Source: DATCKG01 sp036562385
GTDB lineage: Bacteria; Bacillota; Sulfobacillia; Symbiobacteriales; Symbiobacteriaceae
Assembly (NCBI GenBank): GCA_036562385.1
Contig: DATCKG010000068.1
Span: 27,407 to 91,406 of the forward strand
Direction: 5' to 3'
Length of the DNA stretch: 64,000 nucleotides
Shown here one piece after another: positions 8,710 to 17,273 of this stretch. Every line of letters begins with the position of its first letter. Positions within the stretch are counted from its first letter, which is position 1. A program made the position numbers and the translations under genes. A model generated the notes under the pieces. It was not told the DNA's origin, searched no databases, and saw only the letters and a list, made by a program, of their open reading frames with translations.

Positions 8710-10203
8710 CTAGGCCCCTTCCTTTCGCTCCAGCCGGGCCTGAATCACCCGCCTGGCTACTTCCCGGTCGTCGTAATAGATCGTACGGTCGGCGAAGATC
8801 TGGTAGGTCTCGTGTCCTTTCCCGGCGATGATCACCACATCCCCCGGCGCCGCGGCCGCCACGGCCCGCTCAATGGCCTCCGTCCGGTCCACCACCGTCT
8901 CGTAGCTGTGGCCGGGCGGAAGCGCCTCCTTCAGGCCCTCCTCGATCTCCCGGATGATGGCCGCCGGTTCCTCGCTGCGGGGGTTGTCGGAGGTGATGAT
9001 GGTATGGTCGGCCAGCCTGGCGGCGATGCGCCCCATGGTTGGCCGCTTCTTCCGGTCCCGGTCGCCGCCGCAGCCGAAGACGGCAATCACCCTGCCCTTG
9101 GTCATCCCCCGGGCGGTGGTGAGGACGTTCTCCAGTCCGTCGGGCGAGTGGGCGTAGTCCACGAAGACGCCGAAGGGTTGGCCCGCCCGAACCGGTTCCA
9201 TGCGCCCGGCCACGCCGGTCTGCTCCTCCAGCACACGGCGGATGACGTCCAGGGGCACTCCCTCGGCCATCCCCACCGCTGCGGCTGCCAGCGCGTTGTA
9301 GACGTTGAAGCGTCCCACCATCTGCAGGGAGACGGGCGCCTCTCCCTGCGGCGTCATCATCTGAAACCGGGTGCCGTCAGGGGTGGTGACCAGGTCCCGG
9401 GCGGAAAACTCGGCGCCGGGCTCCAGTCCGAAGGTGATGACCGGGACGGCGCAAGCCCCCCGAACATGGGGTTCGGAGGGATCATCCCGGTTGAGAACCG
9501 CGATCTTGCCCGTCTTGGTGCCGGGGCGGCTGAGCAGCCGGAACAGCCGCAGCTTCGCCTCCCGGTAACGTTCCAACGTCCCGTGATAGTTCAGGTGGTC
9601 TTGGGTCAGATTGGTGAAGACCCCAACATCGAACTCTACATCATCCACCCGGTGCATGTCGAGCCCTTCGGAGGAGACTTCCATCACCACGTAGGTGCAG
9701 CCGACCTCCACCATCCGGGCCAGAAGGCCCTGCATGTCCGAGGCCTGCGGCGTGGTGAGTTGGCTGGTCAGTTCCTCGTCCCCCACAAAATTGTGCACCG
9801 TACCGATCAGCCCTACCCGTTCTCCCCGGGCCATCAAGATCGCTCGGATCAGATGGGTGGTGGTGGTCTTCCCGTTGGTGCCGGTGACGCCGATGACCCG
9901 CAGCCGGCGGGAGGGATGGCCGTAGACCGCCGCGGCGATGGTGCTGAGGGCCTTCCGGGTCGATTCCACCTGCAGCACGGCCACACCGGGCGGCACCTCC
10001 ACCGGGCGCTGCACCACCACCAGCGGGGCTCCCCTGGCCACCGCCTCCCCCACAAAGGCGTGGCCGTCGGTCCGGGTGCCGGGCAGCGCCACAAAAGCAA
10101 TCCCCGGTGCCACCCGGCGGGAATCGTAGACCACACCGGATATGCTGGTCTCGGGATCTCCCTGCAGCAGCCGGCCAATCCCGAGCAGTTCCCTGATTTT
10201 CAT
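8710..10203 (-). CDS. murE: UDP-MurNAc-tripeptide synthetase MurE, meso-DAP type
   Basis: Adds the third amino acid to UDP-MurNAc-L-Ala-D-Glu. The 497-residue protein has the ATP loop GVTGTNGKTTTTHL (about 109) and the segment SDNPRSEEPA at 405-414. DNPR at 406-409 is the known marker for meso-diaminopimelate specificity, against D(D/N)P(N/A) in lysine-adding enzymes, so the cell wall should carry meso-DAP. ATG 10203 is chosen because GGAGGG lies 9 nt upstream; the longer frame adds a non-homologous tail. It follows the PBP gene by 98 nt. Confidence 0.94.
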   Translation of the reverse strand: MKIRELLGIGRLLQGDPETSISGVVYDSRRVAPGIAFVALPGTRTDGHAFVGEAVARGAPLVVVQRPVEVPPGVAVLQVESTRKALSTIAAAVYGHPSRRLRVIGVTGTNGKTTTTHLIRAILMARGERVGLIGTVHNFVGDEELTSQLTTPQASDMQGLLARMVEVGCTYVVMEVSSEGLDMHRVDDVEFDVGVFTNLTQDHLNYHGTLERYREAKLRLFRLLSRPGTKTGKIAVLNRDDPSEPHVRGACAVPVITFGLEPGAEFSARDLVTTPDGTRFQMMTPQGEAPVSLQMVGRFNVYNALAAAAVGMAEGVPLDVIRRVLEEQTGVAGRMEPVRAGQPFGVFVDYAHSPDGLENVLTTARGMTKGRVIAVFGCGGDRDRKKRPTMGRIAARLADHTIITSDNPRSEEPAAIIREIEEGLKEALPPGHSYETVVDRTEAIERAVAAAAPGDVVIIAGKGHETYQIFADRTIYYDDREVARRVIQARLERKEGA

Positions 10204-10301
10204 CCCACCGTTCCCTCCGCGTCCGATGCCGGACCAGGCTTCCGCGCCCTGTTCTTTCCTCATTCTTACCAAAACTTTGACACCGGATACTGGGCGCCCG
10301 C

Positions 10302-12389
10302 TCAGCGGCGCTGGCCGGCCGGGGGCTCCAACTGGACCCGGACCGGCAGGCCCTGGCGAAGCAGGCTGCCCGCGGGCGGCTGCTGGCTCACCACCACACC
10401 GGTTCCGCTGGCCTCCATCAGCAGGCCCCGAAGGGCCAGGGCCTCCGCCGCCTCATGCAGCGTCTTGCCGGCCAGCGGCGGAACGTGGACCTCCTGGTCC
10501 CCCGGTTCCGGCAGTTCGGTGTTGGCCGCCATCTGGCCGCCCCGGCGGACCAGGGTGCCGGGCGCCGGGAACTGCTCCGTCACGTAGGCACCGCCGCCCC
10601 GGACCAGAAGCTCCAGCCCCGCGGCCCGGGCGTTTCGCACGGCCTCCGCCACCGGCAGGTTGACCACCGACGGCGTGACCACACGCTCCCGGACCTTGTC
10701 AGCCTCCTCGGTGGGAGGAATGCCCAGATAGGCCAGCACCTCCCCCATGACCTCCCCGAAGATGGGAGCCGCCACCTGGCCGCCGTAGTAGGCGCCCTGG
10801 GGCTCATCCACGGAGATCAGCACGGCAATCTTGGGATCGGGGTAGGGTGCGAACCCCACAAAGGAGGCGATATACCGCCCCTTGGCCACCTTTCCGTCCA
10901 CCACCTTGGTGGCGGTGCCGGTCTTGCCCCCGACCCGGTACCCCTCCACCCGGGCGTTCTTGCCGGTGCCGTTTTCCACGACGCCCACCATCAGTTCCTG
11001 GACGTAGCGGGCCACCTCCGGCTTTACCACCTGACGGACCACCCGGGGCTTTATCTCCTGGACCACCCGGCCCTCCTGATCGATGAGGGCCTTGCCCAGG
11101 TGCGGCCACATCAGTTTGCCGTCGTTGGCAATGGCCGCGATGGCGGTGAGCATCTGAATGGGGGAAACGGTCAGCGTCTGACCGAAGCCCTGGATGGCCA
11201 GATCCAGGTCCGTGGCCTGGTTCTTGGGAATCCACTGGCCCACTGCCTCACCGGGCAGGTCGATGCCCGTCGGGCGGGAGAAGCCGAAGGCCTCGTGGTA
11301 CCGGTAGAAGAGGTCCTTCCCCAGCATCATGCCCAGGGTGCCGAAGCCCACGTTGGAGGAGGCCGCCATCACCTTGTCGATGCGGACAGGCCCGAGAGCC
11401 CTGTGGTCCCAGTTACAGACGGACCAGCCACCGACCTGCATGCATCCGGTGTCATTGATCACGGTATTCCGGTCGATGATGCCCGCATCCAGGGCCGCGG
11501 CCGCGGTGGCCGGCTTGAAGATCGAGCCGGGGGGCACCGTGTCCGTCACGGTGAAAATGCGCCGCAGTGCGGGGTCGGAGTTGCCTCCCAAAAGCGGGTC
11601 GTACTTGGGCCACTGGGCCAGGCCCAGAATCTCCCCCGTTTTCACGTCCATGACGATGATGCTGGCCCGCTGCGCCCGGGTCTCCAGGTGGGCCCGCTCC
11701 ACGCTCTTTTCGATAAGCCGCTGCAGGCCGATGTCCAGGGTGGTCATGAGGGTAAGTCCCGGCGTGCCCTCCTGAACCCGGCACTCCCCGCCCTCCATGG
11801 GCAGCCCCCGGGCGGTGTACTCGCACTGGATCGCGCCGTTCTTCCCCCGGAGGTACTTGTCGTACGTCAGCTCCAGGCCCTCGATGCCGTGGTGGTCCAG
11901 GTTGGCGATCCCCAGCACGTGCACCGCCAGGTCCCCTTCCGGGTACTCCCGGCACTTTTCCGGGGCAAAGCCGATGCCCGGCAGGTTGAGCCGCCGGACC
12001 TGCTCCTCCACTTCCGGAGGAACCTTCCGCTTCAGCCACTCAAAATAGCTGGGGCGGTTCATGCGGGTCTCCAGTTCCGCCGGGTCCATGTTCAGGATCG
12101 GTGCCAATGCCTGGGCCGCGGCAGCCTTGTTGGGGATCAGGATCGGCTGGGCGTAGACGGAACTGCAGACCACATTGCGCACCAGCGGTATCCCGTTTCG
12201 GTCCAGGATCTCGCCCCGGTCCGCCTGAATCGGCGTGGGCCGCATCCGGTAGCGGAAGCCCATCTCGGCCAGCCAGTCGCCGCGGACGATCTGCAGGTAG
12301 GCCATCCGGCCTACCAGGGCGCCGAACACCACGCCGAAGATCCCGATCAGTGCCAGCATCCGCCTGCGGGTCTGGTACCCTGCCGTCAT
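10302..12389 (-). CDS. Class B penicillin-binding protein with two PASTA domains (PBP2B/SpoVD type)
   Basis: Septal transpeptidase that cross-links peptidoglycan with an FtsW-type partner. In the 695 residues: a short basic N-terminus, one membrane segment (about 11-30), a dimerisation domain, then a transpeptidase domain with Ser289-x-x-Lys292 (PGSIFKP), SSN at 344-346 and KTGTA at 489-493. Two PASTA repeats occupy about 565-690. A long C-terminal PASTA pair is typical of PBP2B and SpoVD; only one such gene is present here, so division versus sporulation use is open. ATG 12389 has GGAGGGG about 10 nt upstream. Confidence 0.92.
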   Translation of the reverse strand: MTAGYQTRRRMLALIGIFGVVFGALVGRMAYLQIVRGDWLAEMGFRYRMRPTPIQADRGEILDRNGIPLVRNVVCSSVYAQPILIPNKAAAAQALAPILNMDPAELETRMNRPSYFEWLKRKVPPEVEEQVRRLNLPGIGFAPEKCREYPEGDLAVHVLGIANLDHHGIEGLELTYDKYLRGKNGAIQCEYTARGLPMEGGECRVQEGTPGLTLMTTLDIGLQRLIEKSVERAHLETRAQRASIIVMDVKTGEILGLAQWPKYDPLLGGNSDPALRRIFTVTDTVPPGSIFKPATAAAALDAGIIDRNTVINDTGCMQVGGWSVCNWDHRALGPVRIDKVMAASSNVGFGTLGMMLGKDLFYRYHEAFGFSRPTGIDLPGEAVGQWIPKNQATDLDLAIQGFGQTLTVSPIQMLTAIAAIANDGKLMWPHLGKALIDQEGRVVQEIKPRVVRQVVKPEVARYVQELMVGVVENGTGKNARVEGYRVGGKTGTATKVVDGKVAKGRYIASFVGFAPYPDPKIAVLISVDEPQGAYYGGQVAAPIFGEVMGEVLAYLGIPPTEEADKVRERVVTPSVVNLPVAEAVRNARAAGLELLVRGGGAYVTEQFPAPGTLVRRGGQMAANTELPEPGDQEVHVPPLAGKTLHEAAEALALRGLLMEASGTGVVVSQQPPAGSLLRQGLPVRVQLEPPAGQRR

Positions 12390-12468
12390 GCCCCACTGCC
12401 CCTCCTGCGTCTGGAGATGGCGCGCACTGGATTCCCTTCAAGAACGTATTCACAGGGGCGGACAGACA

Positions 12469-12497
12469 GAAGCCCTCCCGGGTACCGGAAGGGCTTC
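12469..12497 (-). terminator. Hairpin between ftsL and the PBP gene
   Basis: GAAGCCCT pairs with AGGGCTTC around an inner CCGG-tac-CCGG pairing, making a strong stem in the 157-nt gap inside the dcw cluster. On the minus strand it is followed by TGTCTGTCC rather than a clean T run, so it may attenuate or serve as an RNA processing signal rather than fully terminate. Confidence 0.5.
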
Positions 12498-12546
12498 CAC
12501 GATCAAGACGGATGATGAAGACGGTTGGGCAATGAGGCAAAAGCGG

Positions 12547-13086
12547 TTACGGATTCACCGCCCGGGCCGACTGACCCCACTGGGTCAGGCCCGCCAGGCG
12601 GGCTTTCAGCGACTGCCAGAAGCCCATGGGCACCGGATCCCGAGCCGGAGCCGCCTCGGGGGCAGCGGGGGGCTCGGGCACGGCGGCCGTTGCGGTAGGC
12701 GCACCTTCCAGGGTACGAACCTCCGCCACGCGCTGCATGTTGTGGGCCTCCGCCCACCGGATGATGGCTTCCACCGATGTCTGTTCGGTAATTTTATCCT
12801 CCAGTTCCTTATTTTCCTTCTGCACCTGAGCCAGTTGCGCCCGGAGTTTGGTCACCGCAGCGGACTCGGCCATCACGAGGCTGTTGCGCTGCACCACCAA
12901 CATGGCAAACCCCATGACGCAGGCCCAGCTGGCCACCGCCAGCAGCACAGGGCCCCGGAAGCGGCGCTTCGGCTGGGCGGCCTTCCGTGGCTCCGGACGC
13001 CGGCCGGGCTCCGCTTTGGGGACGGCGTAGGCTGCACTGCCCTTGGAAGCCCGACCAAACCGGAAAGGATCATGCGCCAGGGACAT
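12547..13086 (-). CDS. ftsL: FtsL-like division protein
   Basis: A 179-residue bitopic protein in the position of ftsL between rsmH and the PBP gene. About 43 basic, proline-rich cytoplasmic residues precede one membrane segment (44-64, ASWACVMGFAMLVV) and a coiled coil (about 75-105, LRAQLAQVQKENKELEDKI), the FtsL/DivIC plan. The last 50 residues are rich in Ala, Pro and Glu. FtsL sequences diverge strongly, so the call rests on topology and position. ATG 13086 is preferred over ATG 13113 because GGGAGG lies at good spacing before it. Confidence 0.8.
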   Translation of the reverse strand: MSLAHDPFRFGRASKGSAAYAVPKAEPGRRPEPRKAAQPKRRFRGPVLLAVASWACVMGFAMLVVQRNSLVMAESAAVTKLRAQLAQVQKENKELEDKITEQTSVEAIIRWAEAHNMQRVAEVRTLEGAPTATAAVPEPPAAPEAAPARDPVPMGFWQSLKARLAGLTQWGQSARAVNP

Positions 13087-13119
13087 TCGTACCGCCTCCC
13101 GTCCGTGGAACATCTACCC

Positions 13120-14055
13120 TCAGAGCTTTTCAACCACCCGCAGTTTGGCGCTGCGGGCACGGGGATTTTCTGCCAGTTCCGCCGCGCTGGCCGTCACCGG
13201 CTTGCGGGTCACCGCTTTGGCCAGCGGCCTCCGGCCGCAGACGCAGACCGGTGCGCCGGGGGGACAGACGCACGGATTGATCCAGCGGGCAAAGGTCTGC
13301 TTGACCAGCCGGTCCTCCAGGGAGTGAAAGGTGATCACGGCCAACCGCCCTCCCGGCGCGAGCACCTGAAGGGCTCCTTCCAGCCCGCGCTCGAGGGCCC
13401 CCAGTTCGTCGTTGACCGCGATCCGGATCGCCTGGAAGGTGCGCCGGGCGGGATGTCCCCCCTCCCGACGGGCCGAAGCCGGGATCGCTGCCTTGATCAC
13501 CTCCACCAGTTCCGTGGTGGTGGTGATGGGCGCCCGCTCCCGGGCCTGGACGATGAACCGGGCGATGCGCCCGGCCCAGCGCTCTTCGCCGTACTCCCGG
13601 ATGATCCGGGCCAGCTCCTCTTCCGGCCACTGGTTGACGATGGTGGCCGCAGAGACGGGATTGGACCGGTCCATCCGCATGTCCAGGGGCGCTTCCCGGT
13701 GGAAGCTGAATCCCCGTTCCGCCTCGTCCAGCTGGTGGGAAGAGACGCCGATATCCATCAGCACCCCATCCACCGGTCCCACCCCGAGCTCGTCCACCAC
13801 CTGAGCGATCCGCTCGAAGTTGGTCTTCACCAGGCGGACCTGGTCACCGTAGCGCGCCAGTCGTTTGGCAGCGGCCGTCAGGGCCTCTTCATCCTGGTCC
13901 AGGCCGATCAGCCGGCCTCGAGGCCCCAGGCGGCGCAGAATCTCCAGTGCATGGCCACCACCGCCTACCGTGCAGTCCACGTACGTACCGTCCGGTCGGA
14001 TGGCCAGCCCCTCCAGCACCTCCTGAAGAAGGACCGGCACGTGGTGAAACTCCAC
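13120..14055 (-). CDS. rsmH: 16S rRNA (cytosine-1402-N4) methyltransferase RsmH
   Basis: SAM-dependent methylation of C1402 in the 16S rRNA P site. The 311 residues begin with the family motif HHVPVLLQEVLEGL, then the SAM loop VDCTVGGGGHALEIL (26-40), VLMDIGVSSHQLDEAERGF and the C-terminal ITFHSLEDRLVKQ. Cysteines (CVCPPGAPVCVCG) near the C-terminus are also typical. The start is GTG 14055, 15 nt after mraZ, with GAGG upstream. Confidence 0.95.
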   Translation of the reverse strand: MEFHHVPVLLQEVLEGLAIRPDGTYVDCTVGGGGHALEILRRLGPRGRLIGLDQDEEALTAAAKRLARYGDQVRLVKTNFERIAQVVDELGVGPVDGVLMDIGVSSHQLDEAERGFSFHREAPLDMRMDRSNPVSAATIVNQWPEEELARIIREYGEERWAGRIARFIVQARERAPITTTTELVEVIKAAIPASARREGGHPARRTFQAIRIAVNDELGALERGLEGALQVLAPGGRLAVITFHSLEDRLVKQTFARWINPCVCPPGAPVCVCGRRPLAKAVTRKPVTASAAELAENPRARSAKLRVVEKL

Positions 14056-14070
14056 AGACGCTCGCCTCGC

Positions 14071-14496
14071 TCAGAAGTCCAGCAGTTTCTCAGCAGTTTC
14101 CGCATAGGCGGCTTCCGCCTTCCGGCAGTAATCTTCCCAGGCCGGCTTGGACCAAATCTCCACCCGGTTGGAGACGCCGACGATCACGACCTCCCGTTCA
14201 ATGCCGGCGTACTGCCGGAGGTTGGCCGGCAGCAGGATCCGGCCCTGCTGGTCCACCTCGCACTCGGTGGCACCGGAGAAGAACAGGCGGGTGAAGGCCC
14301 GGGCCGCTCCGCTGGCCAGCGGTAGGGAGCGCAGCTTTTCGCTGAGGCTTTCCCACTCCGCCATCGGAAACAGGAACAGGCAGTTTTCCAGCCCTTTTGT
14401 GGCCACGAACCGATCACCCAGCCCCTCGCGAAACTTGGCCGGGATGATGAGCCGTCCTTTTGCATCCACGCTGTGTTGGAATTCACCCATGAACAT
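14071..14496 (-). CDS. mraZ: MraZ, dcw cluster transcriptional regulator
   Basis: DNA-binding ring protein that regulates its own operon. The 141 residues hold two SpoVT-AbrB-like modules, seen as DAKGRLIIPAKFRE near the N-terminus and DQQGRILLPANLRQ in the second half. ATG 14496 has GGAG 9 nt upstream; a second ATG lies two codons later. It is the first gene of the cluster, and four TGGnn boxes (14592-14627) lie upstream as its likely operator. Confidence 0.95.
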   Translation of the reverse strand: MFMGEFQHSVDAKGRLIIPAKFREGLGDRFVATKGLENCLFLFPMAEWESLSEKLRSLPLASGAARAFTRLFFSGATECEVDQQGRILLPANLRQYAGIEREVVIVGVSNRVEIWSKPAWEDYCRKAEAAYAETAEKLLDF

Positions 14497-14906
14497 AGGC
14501 CCGATCTCCTGCTGCCTGTTCTCCGGAGGTTGACATCCACCGGCCTCGTGTGTGGCAGGCGCCCCTTTCCCCCACGATTTGTGGGAAAGCGCGCCACTTT
14601 CCACCACTTGGCCCCACCGCCCTACCACTTTGACGTGAAAAAGGAGATTCCTGCTTCCGCGCGCCGTTTTTTTGCAGTAAATAAGGAAACGGTGGGCATG
14701 TCATCCAGGGTTTGCCTTTTTCTCCCCGGAAGCGCCGCCACATCCTCCGGATCAGCCGTCAAGGCCTACAGCCGAGGCCCGCCGGTATCGCCCGGCGGGC
14801 CTCAGAAGGTTTCGGTGGAAGAGCAGGACTAGACGGGATGCACAAAGTATTAAGAATGTATTCATAAAACAGTCGCCAATGTGGCGGGGAGATGAGGGGG
14901 AGCAAG
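14497..14906. other. Divergent control region between mraZ and the crotonase-synthetase gene
   Basis: This 410-base stretch holds no convincing gene. It contains the MraZ boxes (14592-14627), an inverted repeat CTTTCCCCCAC / GTGGGAAAG (14565-14589) and a perfect 12-bp hairpin GAGGCCCGCCGG / CCGGCGGGCCTC (14774-14803) without a T run on either strand. Bases 14840-14880 are AT-rich and may carry the rightward promoter, but I could not define -35 and -10 boxes for either direction. Confidence 0.6.
14592..14627 (-). promoter_or_regulatory. MraZ operator boxes
   Basis: On the minus strand the pentamers TGGTA (14623-14627), TGGGG (14612-14616), TGGTG (14602-14606) and TGGCG (14592-14596) occur in tandem; the last three are exactly 10 bp apart and the first is 11 bp away. 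MraZ in other bacteria binds TGGGN repeats with 5-bp spacing upstream of mraZ, so this is very likely the autoregulatory operator, about 95 nt before the mraZ start. Confidence 0.75.
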
Positions 14907-17228
14907 ATGTCCGCACAGCCCACCGAGCAAACGGTTCTGTTTGAGCAAGCCGACGGCATCGCAGTCATCACGTTCAACCGCCCACAGGTCCGCAACGCCT
15001 TCACCGTGGCGATGTGGCGCCGGCTCCACCAACTGGTGAAGCAGGTCCGGACCAGCGGCACGGCCCGGGTCCTGATCCTGCAGGGGGCCGGCGAACAGGC
15101 CTTCACATCGGGCTCCGACATCCGGGAACTCGCGGCCATGGATGTCCCGGAATTTGAACGGAATCTCCAGGTGATTGAAGAGGCCATCGGGGCGGTGGAA
15201 GAACTGCCGATTCCCACCATTGCCTGCCTGAACGGGCACGCGGTGGGGGGCGGGCTGGAACTGGCTCTGGCCTGCGACCTGCGAGTCGCGTCCAGGGAAG
15301 CGCTGTTGGGCATGCCGGTGGCCAAACTGGGCGTCCCCATCACGGACCGGTTCGCCCGGCGCCTGGTGGACCTGGTGGGCCCCAGCCGGGCCAAGGACCT
15401 GATCTACACCGGCCGGCTGATCTCCGCGGACGAAGCGCAGCAGCTGGGCCTGGTCAACCGCGTCTGCCCGCCGGAGCAGGTCCGCGCGGTGGCGACGGAG
15501 ATGGCTCGGGTCATCGCAAACCATTCCCCCGTGGCGCTGCGGGTGGCCAAGGAGGCTATCGGCCGCTCCCTGGCAAGGTCCGGTGCGGAGCGGGAGGGCG
15601 AGGGAACCCGCATCGACCCGGCGGACTTAATGGAAGGGATCCGGGCCTTCCTGGAGAAGCGGCCGCCCCGGTTCGGCGCCCGGGCCCCGGGACGGGGCGA
15701 GCCGGTGCCCGCCGGACTTCCCCTGTTCCACCGCGCGGAGGCCCACGCGGACCGTACCGCCATCATCGACCAGGAGGGCCGGTACCGGTATCGGGATCTG
15801 CTCAACGCGTCGGCCCGGGTGGCTTCGGTCCTGTTGGCCGGCCGGAGCGACCTGGAAGAGGAACGGGTGGCCTTCCTGGTGCCCCCGAGTTTCACCTACG
15901 TCGCCGTCCAGTGGGGCATCTGGCGGGCCGGCGGTATCGCCGTGCCCTTGGCGGTCTCCCACCCGCCGGCGGAGCTGGCCTACGTGATCCGGGACGCGGA
16001 CGCATCGGTGGTGGTGGCCCATCCGTCACTGGCTGACCGGGTCCGTCCGCTGGCTGAGGAGGCCGGGATCCGCTTCCTGTTGACCACCGATCTCCTGGAG
16101 ACGGCGGCCCCGCCGCCCGCCCTTCCGGCCCTGACGTCCAACCGGCGGGCGATGATCATCTACACCAGCGGCACCACCAGCCGCCCCAAAGGGGTCGTCA
16201 TGACCCACGGCAATATCCAGGCGCAGGTGACCACCCTGGTGGAGGCCTGGGAATGGTCCGAGACGGACCACATCCTGCTGACGCTGCCGCTGCACCACGT
16301 GCACGGGATCATCAACGTCCTGACCTGCGCCCTGTGGTCCGGGGCCCTCTGCACCATGTTCGAGCGCTTCGACCCTGTCAAGGTCTGGGAAGCCATCGCC
16401 ACCGGCACCCTCACCCTCTTCATGGGCGTGCCGACGATGTACGCCCGGCTGATCGCTACCTGGGAGGCGGCGCCCCCGGAAAAGCGCCGCATCTGGTCCA
16501 CCGCCGCCCGCAGCCTGCGGCTGATGGTCAGCGGCTCGGCCCCCCTGCCGGTAAGGGTGCTGGAGCGCTGGCGTGAGATTACCGGCCACGTGCTGCTCGA
16601 GCGCTACGGGATGACCGAGATCGGCATGGCCCTTTCCAATCCGCTGCACGGAACCCGTCACCCCGGCCATGTGGGCCTGCCGCTGCCGGGGATCGAGGTG
16701 CGGCTGGTGGACGAGCAGGGCAACCCGGTGCCGCCGGGTCAGCCGGGGGAGATCGAGGTCCGGGGCCCCTCCGTCTTCCTGGAATACTGGCGGCGGCCGG
16801 AGGCCACCCGGGCCGCCTTCCGGGACGGCTGGTTCCGCACCGGGGACATCGCCGTGCTGGAGGACGGGTCCTACCGGCTGCTGGGCCGATCCAGCGTGGA
16901 CATCATCAAGTCCGGTGGGTACAAGCTCTCCGCCCTGGAGATCGAGGAAGCCTTCCGGGAACATCCTCAGATCGAGGAGTGCGCCGTCGTCGGCCTGCCG
17001 GACGAGGAATGGGGCGAGCGGGTAGCCATGGCCGTGGTGCCGAAGGCGGGATGGCACCCGACCCTGGAAGAGCTGCGGCGGTGGGGCGCCGAGCGCCTGG
17101 CCCCTTACAAGCTACCCACCCGCCTGCTGGTGCTCGACGAACTGCCCCGCAACGCCATGGGCAAAGTGACAAAACCGGAGGTGTTCCGCCTGTTCCGGGA
17201 GGCCGCCTCCAGGCCGTCGGTGCCGTAA
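14907..17228 (+). CDS. Fusion of an enoyl-CoA hydratase/isomerase domain and a MatB-like acyl-CoA synthetase
   Basis: One 773-residue frame joins two enzymes. Residues about 1-258 are a crotonase fold: ITFNRPQVRNAF, the oxyanion loops AFTSGSDIRELA and GHAVGGGLELALACD. Glu118 matches the first catalytic Glu of hydratases, but the second position is Val138 (LGMPVAKLGVP where QPEI is usual), so normal hydratase chemistry is doubtful. Residues about 268-773 are an AMP-forming ligase: IIYTSGTTSRPKGV (417-430), YGMTEIGMALSNPL, WFRTGDIAV, and Lys753 in NAMGKVTK. The YGMTEIGMALSNPL and GGYKLSALEIEEAF segments resemble malonyl/methylmalonyl-CoA synthetases. ATG 14907 has GAGGGGG 6 nt upstream; ATG 14892 lacks spacing. 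A link to the methylmalonyl-CoA block nearby is inference. Confidence 0.88.
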   Translation: MSAQPTEQTVLFEQADGIAVITFNRPQVRNAFTVAMWRRLHQLVKQVRTSGTARVLILQGAGEQAFTSGSDIRELAAMDVPEFERNLQVIEEAIGAVEELPIPTIACLNGHAVGGGLELALACDLRVASREALLGMPVAKLGVPITDRFARRLVDLVGPSRAKDLIYTGRLISADEAQQLGLVNRVCPPEQVRAVATEMARVIANHSPVALRVAKEAIGRSLARSGAEREGEGTRIDPADLMEGIRAFLEKRPPRFGARAPGRGEPVPAGLPLFHRAEAHADRTAIIDQEGRYRYRDLLNASARVASVLLAGRSDLEEERVAFLVPPSFTYVAVQWGIWRAGGIAVPLAVSHPPAELAYVIRDADASVVVAHPSLADRVRPLAEEAGIRFLLTTDLLETAAPPPALPALTSNRRAMIIYTSGTTSRPKGVVMTHGNIQAQVTTLVEAWEWSETDHILLTLPLHHVHGIINVLTCALWSGALCTMFERFDPVKVWEAIATGTLTLFMGVPTMYARLIATWEAAPPEKRRIWSTAARSLRLMVSGSAPLPVRVLERWREITGHVLLERYGMTEIGMALSNPLHGTRHPGHVGLPLPGIEVRLVDEQGNPVPPGQPGEIEVRGPSVFLEYWRRPEATRAAFRDGWFRTGDIAVLEDGSYRLLGRSSVDIIKSGGYKLSALEIEEAFREHPQIEECAVVGLPDEEWGERVAMAVVPKAGWHPTLEELRRWGAERLAPYKLPTRLLVLDELPRNAMGKVTKPEVFRLFREAASRPSVP

Positions 17229-17238
17229 AGGAAATAAG

Positions 17239-17268
17239 CCGGGCTCCGGTTCTCAGACCGGAGCCCGG
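17239..17268 (+). terminator. Terminator between convergent genes
   Basis: A perfect 12-bp stem, CCGGGCTCCGGT / ACCGGAGCCCGG with a 6-nt loop, lies 10 nt after the fusion gene's stop and 5 nt from the end of the convergent deacetylase gene. It is followed by TTGTGTT on the plus strand. Confidence 0.75.
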
Positions 17269-17273
17269 TTGTG

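Noticed and set aside
6583..10587. A 1334-codon open frame on the plus strand
   Set aside because: It is antisense to mraY, murF and murE. Its product is His/Gln/Gly/Pro-rich without any domain, as expected for a mirror of GC-rich codons.
14774..14803. Terminator between mraZ and the fusion gene
   Set aside because: The stem is perfect, but there is no T run on either strand and no gene ends here, so I list it only as part of the control region.
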